Positions 57,576 through 64,000 of a stretch of 64,000 nucleotides of DNA are shown in pieces. Position 1 is the first letter of the stretch; the number at the start of each line of letters is the position of its first letter. Origin of the DNA: UBA2287 sp964479665 (GTDB lineage Bacteria; Bacteroidota; Bacteroidia; Bacteroidales; Tenuifilaceae); contig CAYZNN010000016.1 of NCBI GenBank assembly GCA_964479665.1, positions 12,149 to 76,148 of the forward strand, in the 5' to 3' direction. A model generated the notes under the pieces. It was not told the origin of the DNA. It did not search any database and saw only the letters and a list, made by a program, of their open reading frames with translations. The translations under genes and the position numbers were made by a program.

Positions 57576-58799
57576 ATGGCTACCATGCATAATATTTCTG
57601 ATAAAGAATTAGCAGAAAGAATTGGAATTCTTAAGTCCATAACACTATTCCGCGAACTTGAAGAGGAAATGCTTGTGAGCCTCTCAAGTGCCCTCGTAAC
57701 TAAAGTTCTTGAAACAAATGAGTTGCTATTTGAGAAGGGGGACCTGGATTATGCTTTGTACTTGGTAGTTTCGGGAACAGTAAGGGCACATGTGGGTGAG
57801 CACACCTATGCTAAATTTGGTGCCAATATGTATTTTGGCGAATATTCATTGCTCGATTCGAGCCCCCGAAGTACAGCCGTAACTGCAGTTGAGCCATCGA
57901 GCCTACTCAAACTCGAGCAAAAATCGTTTTTCGAAGTAACCGAAAAGCATCCGGAAATTACCCAAATAATGCTAAGGGGTTTAATATGGAGGCTCAGAGA
58001 TTATAACAAGTTGGAGGCAGAACTTACCCGTAAGAACCATGAAATTGTGCAACAAAAAGCCGTTCTTGAGCAGCAGCGAAAAGAGTTGGAGGCCCTTAAC
58101 TCAACAAAGGACAAGTTTTTTGCTATAATAGCACACGATTTAAAGAATCCCTTTAGCACAGTACTAGGTATAAGCGAACTACTAGCCCGTGAATTTGAGA
58201 ACTTCGATCCTGAAAGTTTGAAAGAGTTTATAACTCAAATTTATAAGTATTCCAACAACACATTCAATCTGCTCGAAAACCTCTTGCAGTGGTCGATGGT
58301 ACAAACAGGCCGGATGCCCATGCGCCCCAAACTGGCCAACCTGTGCACAATAATTGAAGAAAATGTTGAACTACTCTCTGGAAATGCAGTTCAAAAAAAC
58401 ATTGCAATTACCCACCCAAAGTGCCATGAGGTATTATCATACATTGATGTGAACATGATTACTACCGTTGTTCGCAACCTGCTATCGAACGCTATAAAGT
58501 TTACTCCACAAAACGGTACCATTTCAGCAAGCATATCGAAGGATGGCTTGTTCTGGAAAGTTTCAATAACCGACACAGGCATTGGTATAAACGAAAAGGA
58601 CCTTAATAAACTTTTCTTACTCGATTCGAACCCAACCACCATAGGAACTTCGCAAGAAAAGGGAACAGGGCTTGGCTTGATTCTATGCAAAGAATTTGTT
58701 GAACGCAACGGGGGTGAAATTGGAGTACAAAGCCAGGTTGACAAAGGGTCTATTTTCTGGTTCACAATACCCGTTGCTGACTCGGAAATTCAGCCATAA
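57576..58799 (+). CDS. histidine kinase with N-terminal cyclic-nucleotide-binding domain
   Basis: A 407-residue cytoplasmic sensor kinase. Residues about 18-140 form a Crp/cNMP-binding domain (LFRELEEEML, LLFEKGDLDYALYLVVSGTV, FGEYSLLDSSPRSTAVTAVE). The FGEYSLLDSSPRST segment corresponds to the phosphate-binding cassette, including the Arg that contacts the cyclic phosphate. A coiled coil (150-175) leads to HisKA with His187 in IIAHDLKNPF, then an ATPase domain with NLLSNAIKF, DTGIGI and GTGLGLILCKEF. The natural ligand is probably cAMP or cGMP. An adenylate cyclase is encoded at 34187-37780, so a functional link is plausible. No response regulator is adjacent. Confidence 0.9.
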   Translation: MATMHNISDKELAERIGILKSITLFRELEEEMLVSLSSALVTKVLETNELLFEKGDLDYALYLVVSGTVRAHVGEHTYAKFGANMYFGEYSLLDSSPRSTAVTAVEPSSLLKLEQKSFFEVTEKHPEITQIMLRGLIWRLRDYNKLEAELTRKNHEIVQQKAVLEQQRKELEALNSTKDKFFAIIAHDLKNPFSTVLGISELLAREFENFDPESLKEFITQIYKYSNNTFNLLENLLQWSMVQTGRMPMRPKLANLCTIIEENVELLSGNAVQKNIAITHPKCHEVLSYIDVNMITTVVRNLLSNAIKFTPQNGTISASISKDGLFWKVSITDTGIGINEKDLNKLFLLDSNPTTIGTSQEKGTGLGLILCKEFVERNGGEIGVQSQVDKGSIFWFTIPVADSEIQP

Positions 58800-58819
58800 A
58801 CAGAAATTTACCTTAAGCA

Positions 58820-59899
58820 TTGAAAATTTTAATTTTAGGCACAAGAGGAATCCCCAATCGGTACGGCGGATTCGAGTATTTTGCCGAAAAATTAGCCGAA
58901 AGATTAACACTCTTGGGCCACGAGGTTTTGGTTTTCGAACCAGTAAACCAAATGGTTTCCTCTATAATGCATGGCAAAGCCATCAAGTATCCGATTAAAG
59001 TTTCTGGTTGGCTTCCAAAAAACCTTCGAAGGCTACAGTACGATCTCAAGTCATTATTAGAAGCGAAAAGGTTAAATCCTTCGCTTATAATCCGTTGCGG
59101 ATATTCGCATGCCATTTTTTTGCCATTTTTTGGTAAAACGTTTAGAAAAAAAATTGTAACTAACGTTGACGGGCTGGAATGGAAAAGAGAGAAGTGGAGT
59201 ACTCTTGGCAGAACCTTTCTGAAATTCTGCGAGTACTTATGTGCCAAATTCGAACCTAATCTTATAGCCGACAGTAAGGTTATTCAAAATTATATGCAAC
59301 AAAAATATGGAAGACAAATTGGATACATATCGTACGGTGCAGATATTCCCCCAAAAGCATCTGAGCAATATTTGCTGAAGTATGGGTTAGTTCCCAATGA
59401 TTATCTGCTGACCGTAGCTCGTTTAGAGCCCGAAAACGGAATCGCTGAAATTATTGAAGCCTCAATAACCACAAACAGAAAAATAGTACTTGTTGGCCCT
59501 ACTAATACTTCTTATGCAAAAAGATTGCTTTCGCAATACTCCTCCAATGGTTTAGTTCGCTTTTTGGGAGGTATTTTCGATGAGAACGTTTTAAACTCCC
59601 TAAGAACTTTTTGCGCTGCATATATACATGGCCACTCTGTTGGCGGAACAAATCCTGCCCTACTTGGCGCAATGGTAAGCGGATGCATTATTATTGCCAA
59701 AAACAATGCCTTCAACAAGGAGGTGCTTGGCGAAGAAGGCTTTTTTTACTCTAACCCTTCAGATTTAATTGATAAAATTGAAACCCTTTTAAAGCTAAAG
59801 GCTCCGGATAGAGAAAAATATCGAATTGGGGTTCAAGAAATAGTTCTAAAGAATTACCAGTGGGATTGGGTTGTTAGCTCGTATTTAAAGTATTCTTAA
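58820..59899 (+). CDS. glycosyltransferase (DUF1972/GT4 type)
   Basis: A 359-residue glycosyltransferase with a TTG start at 58820, giving KILILGTRGIPNRYGGFEYF, the DUF1972 N-terminal motif of rhamnosyltransferase-like enzymes. The C-terminal half has the GT4 nucleotide-sugar pattern: TVARLEPENGIAEIIEA, VRFLGGIFDENVL and YIHGHSVGGTNPALLGAMVS. It is expected to add a sugar to a lipid-linked or surface glycan. It lies 20 bases after the histidine kinase gene. The donor and acceptor are unknown; the interrupted wecB-like gene is another polysaccharide gene in the window but far away. Confidence 0.88.
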   Translation: MKILILGTRGIPNRYGGFEYFAEKLAERLTLLGHEVLVFEPVNQMVSSIMHGKAIKYPIKVSGWLPKNLRRLQYDLKSLLEAKRLNPSLIIRCGYSHAIFLPFFGKTFRKKIVTNVDGLEWKREKWSTLGRTFLKFCEYLCAKFEPNLIADSKVIQNYMQQKYGRQIGYISYGADIPPKASEQYLLKYGLVPNDYLLTVARLEPENGIAEIIEASITTNRKIVLVGPTNTSYAKRLLSQYSSNGLVRFLGGIFDENVLNSLRTFCAAYIHGHSVGGTNPALLGAMVSGCIIIAKNNAFNKEVLGEEGFFYSNPSDLIDKIETLLKLKAPDREKYRIGVQEIVLKNYQWDWVVSSYLKYS

Positions 59900-60100
59900 T
59901 TGGGGATAAACGAACAAAACTGTCAAAAACAAGGACCAGTTAATAAGTTAGTTAATAAAAAAATATGGGTAAAAACGAAAATTTCTGCAAAAAAAAAGAT
60001 AACAGTTCGCATTAATGATAATATTTGCATCAATATTCACCAAGCATTTATTTTCATTAATTAAACAAAATCAGGCAATTAACCACACAAACGCCTAACA

Positions 60101-61381
60101 ATGGATGACAAACAGCACGAGAAGTTAGTTTATCTTCTCAACGAATTCTCTGAGGACGACGAACCCCCAAGTTATATATCGATTGTTAACGACACTTCGG
60201 AAGTGTCGTTCGCTATTAACAGGATTGGCTCGCGAAATGGTCAAGAGCGAATAAGCCCAAGCCCTCGATCAAAAGAATTTTTAGCAAAGCATTTTCCGAG
60301 TGCCACAGAAAAAGACTGGAACTCATGGCAGTGGCAAATACGAAACAGCATTACAAGTTTTAAGGGTTTGGCTCGCTTCATTGAGCTCGATACCAATGAA
60401 CGGAGTGCCATTTCGGATACAAACCATGCCCTTCCCCTACGAATTACACCCTACTTTTTGAGCTTAATTTCAGATTCCGATCCGGAACAACCCCTGAGAA
60501 GGAGCATGGTGCCCACCCTTAGCGAACGAATTGCGAGCCCCGGAGAAAATACCGACCCCCTTTCCGAAGAGCACTATAGCCCAGTTCCCAATTTGGTTCA
60601 CCGTTACCCCGACAGGGTTCTGTTTTTAGCTACCGGGTTCTGCTCGGCCTACTGCCGTTATTGTACCCGCTCGCACATGGTAGCCAAGGATAAGTGCCAT
60701 GTTGGTATTAAAGCATGGCAGCCTGCCATAGAGTATATTCGCAATCACCCCGAGGTGCGCGATGTGCTTATTTCGGGTGGCGACCCGCTTACCTTGCCCG
60801 ACTCGCATATTGAGTACCTTCTATCGTCAATTAGTCAAATACCCCATGTTGAAATGATCCGTATTGGTACAAAGGTACCCGCGGTTTTGCCTCAGCGCAT
60901 AACTAAAAGTTTGGTATCAATTCTAAAAAAGTACCATCCACTTTACCTTAGCCTTCATTTTACCCACCCCAATGAGCTAACTCCCGAAACTGTAGAAGCA
61001 TGCAAACGGTTAGCCAATGCAGGTATTCCGCTGGGAAGCCAAACTGTGCTTTTAAAGGGGGTAAACGATACCGTTAGCACCATGAAAGCCTTAATGCATG
61101 GATTGCTAAAAATAAGGGTTCGTCCTTACTACATTTACCAGTGCGACCCCATTCCAGGTTCGGCTCATTTCAGAACGAGCGTTTCGAAGGGGCTCGAAAT
61201 TATTAAAGGACTCAGGGGCTTTACAACTGGCTATGCTGTTCCAACATACGTAATCGACGCTCCGGGGGGAGGTGGAAAAATTCCTCTTCTGCCCGACTAT
61301 TATCGGGGCGAAGAGAACGGAGAGGTTATCCTTAAGAATTACGAGGGCGAACTTTTCCGATACCCAAACTTTATCGACTAA
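60101..61381 (+). CDS. lysine 2,3-aminomutase-like radical SAM enzyme (KamA family)
   Basis: A 426-residue PLP-dependent radical SAM aminomutase. The 4Fe-4S motif is Cys181-x3-Cys185-x2-Cys188 (CSAYCRYC), then Arg190. The lysine-binding aspartates are Asp349 (YQCDPIPG) and Asp386 (VIDAPGGGGK), and the PLP Lys is Lys393. All are at a constant offset of +56 from Cys125/129/132, Arg134, Asp293, Asp330 and Lys337 of the Clostridium subterminale enzyme, so there are no indels across the catalytic core. The Lys and Asn that replace these aspartates in glutamate 2,3-aminomutase are absent, which points to lysine as substrate and beta-lysine as product. It ends shortly after LLPDYYRGEENGEVILKNYE and lacks the zinc-binding C-terminal region of the clostridial enzyme. 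It heads a four-gene operon. Confidence 0.85.
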   Translation: MDDKQHEKLVYLLNEFSEDDEPPSYISIVNDTSEVSFAINRIGSRNGQERISPSPRSKEFLAKHFPSATEKDWNSWQWQIRNSITSFKGLARFIELDTNERSAISDTNHALPLRITPYFLSLISDSDPEQPLRRSMVPTLSERIASPGENTDPLSEEHYSPVPNLVHRYPDRVLFLATGFCSAYCRYCTRSHMVAKDKCHVGIKAWQPAIEYIRNHPEVRDVLISGGDPLTLPDSHIEYLLSSISQIPHVEMIRIGTKVPAVLPQRITKSLVSILKKYHPLYLSLHFTHPNELTPETVEACKRLANAGIPLGSQTVLLKGVNDTVSTMKALMHGLLKIRVRPYYIYQCDPIPGSAHFRTSVSKGLEIIKGLRGFTTGYAVPTYVIDAPGGGGKIPLLPDYYRGEENGEVILKNYEGELFRYPNFID

Positions 61382-61429
61382 AAGTTATTTTTAATAGAAT
61401 ATTTGGGGGCTGCCAAAAACAGTCCCTCT

Positions 61430-61441
61430 AGGAGGAACTAT
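61430..61441 (+). promoter_or_regulatory. strong Shine-Dalgarno that fixes the start of the first ATP-grasp gene
   Basis: AGGAGG (61430-61435) lies six bases before the ATG at 61442. The frame opens earlier at a TTG at 61403, but that start lacks a ribosome-binding site. Such a full Shine-Dalgarno is uncommon in this window. A small imperfect hairpin (GGGGGCTG with CAGTCCC) lies just upstream at about 61404-61428. Confidence 0.6.
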
Positions 61442-62452
61442 ATGCTTGTTGGATTCACTTACGATTTGCGCAGCGATTATTTAAAGGAAGGATACTCGCA
61501 TGAGGAAACTGCCGAGTTCGATTCGGAGGTTACCATAAATGCCGTTGAAAAAACCCTGCTCGAATTAGGGTTTGGGGTGGATCGCATTGGTAATGCCAAA
61601 AGGCTTATTGAAGCCTTACAAAACGGAAAACGATGGGACATTGTTTTCAACATTTGCGAGGGTATGTACGGAACTGGTCGCGAAGCGCAGGTTCCGGCAA
61701 TACTCGACATATATGGCGTACCCTACGTATTTTCCGACCCGCTGGTTCTGTCGCTAACGCTCCACAAGGGGCTTACCAAGCGAGTTATTCGCGATGCCGG
61801 TATACCAACGGCCAGCTTCGAAATTATTGAAAGCATTGACGATGCCGAAAGGGTAAATCTTCCATTTCCACTATTCGCAAAACCTGCAGCCGAAGGTTCG
61901 GGAAAGGGAATCGATGGCCGGTCGAAGGTTCATTCGCAGTACGAGCTTATTGAGGTTTGCGAACGTCTTTTAAAAACTTTTAATCAACCTGTACTGGTCG
62001 AAACGTTTTTACCCGGCAGGGAGTTTACTGTTGGCATTGTAGGAACCGGAAATAACGCCTTTGCTATTGGAGCCATGGAGGTAATTATTACTCCTAAAGC
62101 AAAGGAGCAAACATACTCAATGCACACCAAAGAGAATTGGAACGGTATTGTTGAGTACCGAATGGCCACAGGCAGCGAGTTGGCAGCTTGCTCCGAAGTA
62201 GCACTTAAGGCATGGAAAACTCTTGGCTGCCGCGATGGAGGCAGGGTAGACCTGAAAATGGACGAGCACGGTGTTCCAAACTTCATTGAGGTGAACCCCT
62301 TAGCCGGCATAAACCCCGAGTATAGCGATCTGCCCATGCTTGCCGCCAAAGAGGGAATTAACTTTAATCAACTAATTAAATTGATAATGGACTCGGCCAT
62401 TGGTCGGGTACGAAACAACTTAAACAACGAAACGAAAACCGTTTTTGCATAG
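61442..62452 (+). CDS. ATP-grasp ligase, D-Ala-D-Ala ligase-like (first of two)
   Basis: A 336-residue ATP-grasp protein. N-terminal domain: FTYDLRSDYLKEGYSHEETA and the Ddl-like FNICEGMYGTGREAQVPAIL, then GVPYVFSDPLVLSLTLHKGL and KRVIRDAGIPTA. ATP-grasp core: PLFAKPAAEGSGKGI, VETFLPGREFTVGIVG and the metal site GGRVDLKMDEHGVPNFIEVN. These match the Ddl fold, with ATP, Mg and acyl-phosphate chemistry that makes an amide or peptide bond. D-Ala-D-Ala ligase itself is an unlikely role: Ddl is normally in the mur/fts cluster, and this gene sits between an aminomutase and another ligase. The acyl donor and acceptor are unknown. Confidence 0.85.
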   Translation: MLVGFTYDLRSDYLKEGYSHEETAEFDSEVTINAVEKTLLELGFGVDRIGNAKRLIEALQNGKRWDIVFNICEGMYGTGREAQVPAILDIYGVPYVFSDPLVLSLTLHKGLTKRVIRDAGIPTASFEIIESIDDAERVNLPFPLFAKPAAEGSGKGIDGRSKVHSQYELIEVCERLLKTFNQPVLVETFLPGREFTVGIVGTGNNAFAIGAMEVIITPKAKEQTYSMHTKENWNGIVEYRMATGSELAACSEVALKAWKTLGCRDGGRVDLKMDEHGVPNFIEVNPLAGINPEYSDLPMLAAKEGINFNQLIKLIMDSAIGRVRNNLNNETKTVFA

Positions 62453-62465
62453 GAAATCTTTTTTT

Positions 62466-63455
62466 ATGAGCAAACTGAACTGCGTTATACTTTACAATCA
62501 GCTATCCGAAAATCCAACCCCCGACGAAGCCGATGTGCTCGATCAGGTAAAGGTTGTTGGCGAAATGCTCGATATTTTGGGTGTAGCACACTCCGAACTA
62601 ACCCTTTCGCTTCGGCTCGATTTGGTTGAACAGGAACTGAAGAAACGCAAGCCCGATTTTGTTTTCAATCTGGTAGAGTCCATAAATAACAACGGGAAGC
62701 TTTTAATCATTTCGCCTACATTGCTAACGGCTATGAATATTCCCTTTACAGGTGGCGACTTGGAGGCTACATTCGTTACCACCTCAAAGGTTCTTACCAA
62801 GGAAAAGTTGCTCTACGCCAATATTCCTACTGCCAAATGGTACAAGCCCAGCCAGGCAGCACAACTCGTAACGCAAAAGCGTTACATTTTAAAACCCATT
62901 TGGGAAGACGGCTCGCTGGGGATTGACGAGGAGAATGTTTTTTATGGCGACAATTTCAACTTTATTGAAAAACTCCCGGAATATAAAGATTCGGAGTATT
63001 TTATTGAGGAGTTTATCGATGGTCGCGAGTTTAACATTTCGGTAATGGGAACATCCAACGGGCCGCTTGTGCTTACCCCTGCCGAAATGCAGTTTATTAA
63101 TTACCCCGAAGGAAAACCAAAGGTTATGGGATATACCTCGAAATGGACCGAGGACACTTTTGAGTACGAAAGCACTCGTCGTACCTTCGAGTATGACCCA
63201 TCCGATAATGATCTTCTTTTAACGCTTAAAAAAATTGTTCGCAGCTGCTGGTTGACATTTGGACTGAGTGGTTATGCCCGCGTCGATTTACGGGTCGATA
63301 AAAATGGGAATCCATTCGTGCTCGAAATTAACTCCAACCCCTGCATCTCCCCCGATTCTGGTTTTCATGCAGCTTGCATGAACGATGGCATTCCCTACCA
63401 CGAAGCCATACGAAATATTATTAACGACATTCGATTATTTAAAACCAAGCTATAA
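62466..63455 (+). CDS. ATP-grasp ligase, D-Ala-D-Ala ligase-like (second of two)
   Basis: A 329-residue ATP-grasp protein starting MSKLNCVILYNQLSENPTP; the longer frame from a TTG at 62445 is rejected in favour of the ATG. Motifs: FNLVESINNNGKLLIISPTL, IPFTGGDLEATFVTTSKVLT, RYILKPIWEDGSLGI, FIEEFIDGREFNISVMG and the metal site YARVDLRVDKNGNPFVLEIN. It is clearly a separate Ddl-fold ligase and differs widely from the first one, so the pair is not a recent duplication. It starts 13 bases after the first ligase and its stop overlaps the GNAT start (TAATG). Substrates unknown. Confidence 0.85.
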   Translation: MSKLNCVILYNQLSENPTPDEADVLDQVKVVGEMLDILGVAHSELTLSLRLDLVEQELKKRKPDFVFNLVESINNNGKLLIISPTLLTAMNIPFTGGDLEATFVTTSKVLTKEKLLYANIPTAKWYKPSQAAQLVTQKRYILKPIWEDGSLGIDEENVFYGDNFNFIEKLPEYKDSEYFIEEFIDGREFNISVMGTSNGPLVLTPAEMQFINYPEGKPKVMGYTSKWTEDTFEYESTRRTFEYDPSDNDLLLTLKKIVRSCWLTFGLSGYARVDLRVDKNGNPFVLEINSNPCISPDSGFHAACMNDGIPYHEAIRNIINDIRLFKTKL

Positions 63456-63943
63456 TGGGCAGCCAAATTGCATACCGCACAGAGCCTACAACAGCCGATA
63501 TTGAAAGCATAAGGGAAGTAATTGTTTCAACCGGCTTTTTCTACGACCACGAAATCGATGTTGCCGTTGAGCTGGTTGAGGAGCGATTGGATAAAGGGCT
63601 CGACGAATCGGGGTACTACTTCCTTTTTGCCGACACCGATGGTAAAACGGTTGCCTACGCCTGCTATGGTACCATTGCGTGTACTGTTGGAAGTTACGAT
63701 TTGTACTGGATTGCAACCCATAACGATTATCGTGGAAAAGGCATTGGCAAGGATTTGCTCCGCCAGGTTGAAAACGATATTAAGCGAATGGGAGGACGAG
63801 CCATTTACATCGAAACATCGGCAAGGCCGAAGTACGAGCCAACCCAAAAATTTTACGATTCGTGCGGCTACCTTCGCGAAGCCCTTTTAAAAGATTTTTA
63901 CGCCGAGAACGACCACAAAATAATATTTAGCAAAAAGGTTTAA
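63455..63943 (+). CDS. GNAT-family N-acetyltransferase
   Basis: A 162-residue GNAT protein. The acetyl-CoA-binding motif A is HNDYRGKGIGKDLLRQVEND (Q/RxxGxG/A type) around residues 88-107, preceded by SYDLYWIATH and followed by YIETSARPKYEPTQKFYDSC, the usual beta5/C-terminal GNAT pattern. Its start codon overlaps the stop of the second ligase, indicating translational coupling. In the beta-lysine context, an acetylation of beta-lysine or of the ligation product is possible; the AblB acetyltransferase that makes N-acetyl-beta-lysine in methanogens is also a GNAT, but is larger. The last 57 bases of the window hold no further gene start I can identify. Confidence 0.85.
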   Translation: MGSQIAYRTEPTTADIESIREVIVSTGFFYDHEIDVAVELVEERLDKGLDESGYYFLFADTDGKTVAYACYGTIACTVGSYDLYWIATHNDYRGKGIGKDLLRQVENDIKRMGGRAIYIETSARPKYEPTQKFYDSCGYLREALLKDFYAENDHKIIFSKKV

Positions 63944-64000
63944 CCTCCTGACTTGTCCCTTTTAGTGCTGTCAAAATAATTTTGCAATAATCTCCTTTAT

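Noticed and set aside
61442..62452. Assigning the first ATP-grasp gene as D-alanine-D-alanine ligase (ddl)
   Set aside because: The fold matches, but the operon context with an aminomutase and a second ligase, and distance from any cell-wall cluster, make that specific function unlikely.
1..64000. Genome-wide recoding of TAG as a sense codon
   Set aside because: TAG closes many intact genes here (acrB-type, tetR-type, CPBP, cyclase, stress protein) just before intergenic sequence or the next gene. Several broken genes also carry TAA, TGA or frameshifts.
1..64000. CRISPR arrays, tRNA, rRNA, prophage or intact insertion sequences
   Set aside because: None of their signatures was seen in the gaps between genes. 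The only repeats found are the MITE-like element and the two-copy intergenic repeat.

Overview
The window is a chromosomal segment of a Bacteroidota bacterium, most likely of the Bacteroidales/Marinilabiliales type. The evidence is a PorZ-like type IX secretion (T9SS) component, a T9SS C-terminal sorting domain on a secreted protein, a Bacteroidota-style ECF sigma factor with a hydrophobic tail, several TAnnTTTG -7 promoter boxes and mostly weak Shine-Dalgarno sequences. No rRNA, tRNA, CRISPR array, prophage or intact insertion sequence was seen.

Layout. 1-10.5 kb: start of a nucleotidyltransferase gene, a broken secreted cyanophycinase-like T9SS cargo gene, nadB, a YfhO-type membrane protein, nfo, and a broken TPR/SpoIIE-type phosphatase gene. 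10.6-17.3 kb: an RND efflux operon (tetR-tolC-mfp-acrB) closed by a strong terminator. 17.5-25 kb: a very large hybrid histidine kinase, a zinc-ribbon protein, a second broken cyanophycinase-like gene and a cache/HAMP/GAF/PAS receptor. 25-34 kb: CPBP protease, kbl, a degraded beta-carbonic anhydrase, deoxynucleoside kinase, a wecB-like gene with an amber stop, a PHP phosphatase, rdgB and a universal stress protein. 34-42.5 kb: an adenylate cyclase fused to an HD domain, a second stress protein, a paralogue of the cache/GAF/PAS receptor and a dGTPase. 42.5-49 kb: a tight minus-strand operon porZ-recO-GH3-ECF sigma-exonuclease/GIY-YIG, its last two genes interrupted. 49-55.3 kb: an accessory set of envelope proteins (LPP20-like, lipoprotein, lipase-like hydrolase, beta-propeller lipoprotein, outer-membrane protein, NTF2-like), two of them frameshifted. 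55.4-60 kb: interrupted EamA transporter, dusB, a histidine kinase with a cyclic-nucleotide-binding domain, a glycosyltransferase. 60-64 kb: a compact operon of a lysine 2,3-aminomutase-like radical SAM enzyme, two different ATP-grasp ligases and a GNAT acetyltransferase.

The most system-like part is the last operon. Its aminomutase keeps every lysine-binding, PLP and iron-sulfur residue of the clostridial enzyme at identical spacing but ends before the C-terminal domain. With two ligases and an acetyltransferase it looks like a dedicated route to a beta-lysine-containing, acylated small molecule; this is inference. A second theme is cAMP signalling: a class III cyclase with adenylate-type residues and a kinase with a cNMP-binding domain lie in the same window.

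The other striking property is gene decay. Ten genes carry frameshifts and/or in-frame stops although the remaining reading frame is recognisable on both sides, while the longest genes are intact. The lesions fall in accessory genes, which favours real pseudogenisation, but assembly error cannot be excluded from sequence alone. Two families of small non-coding repeat were also found.
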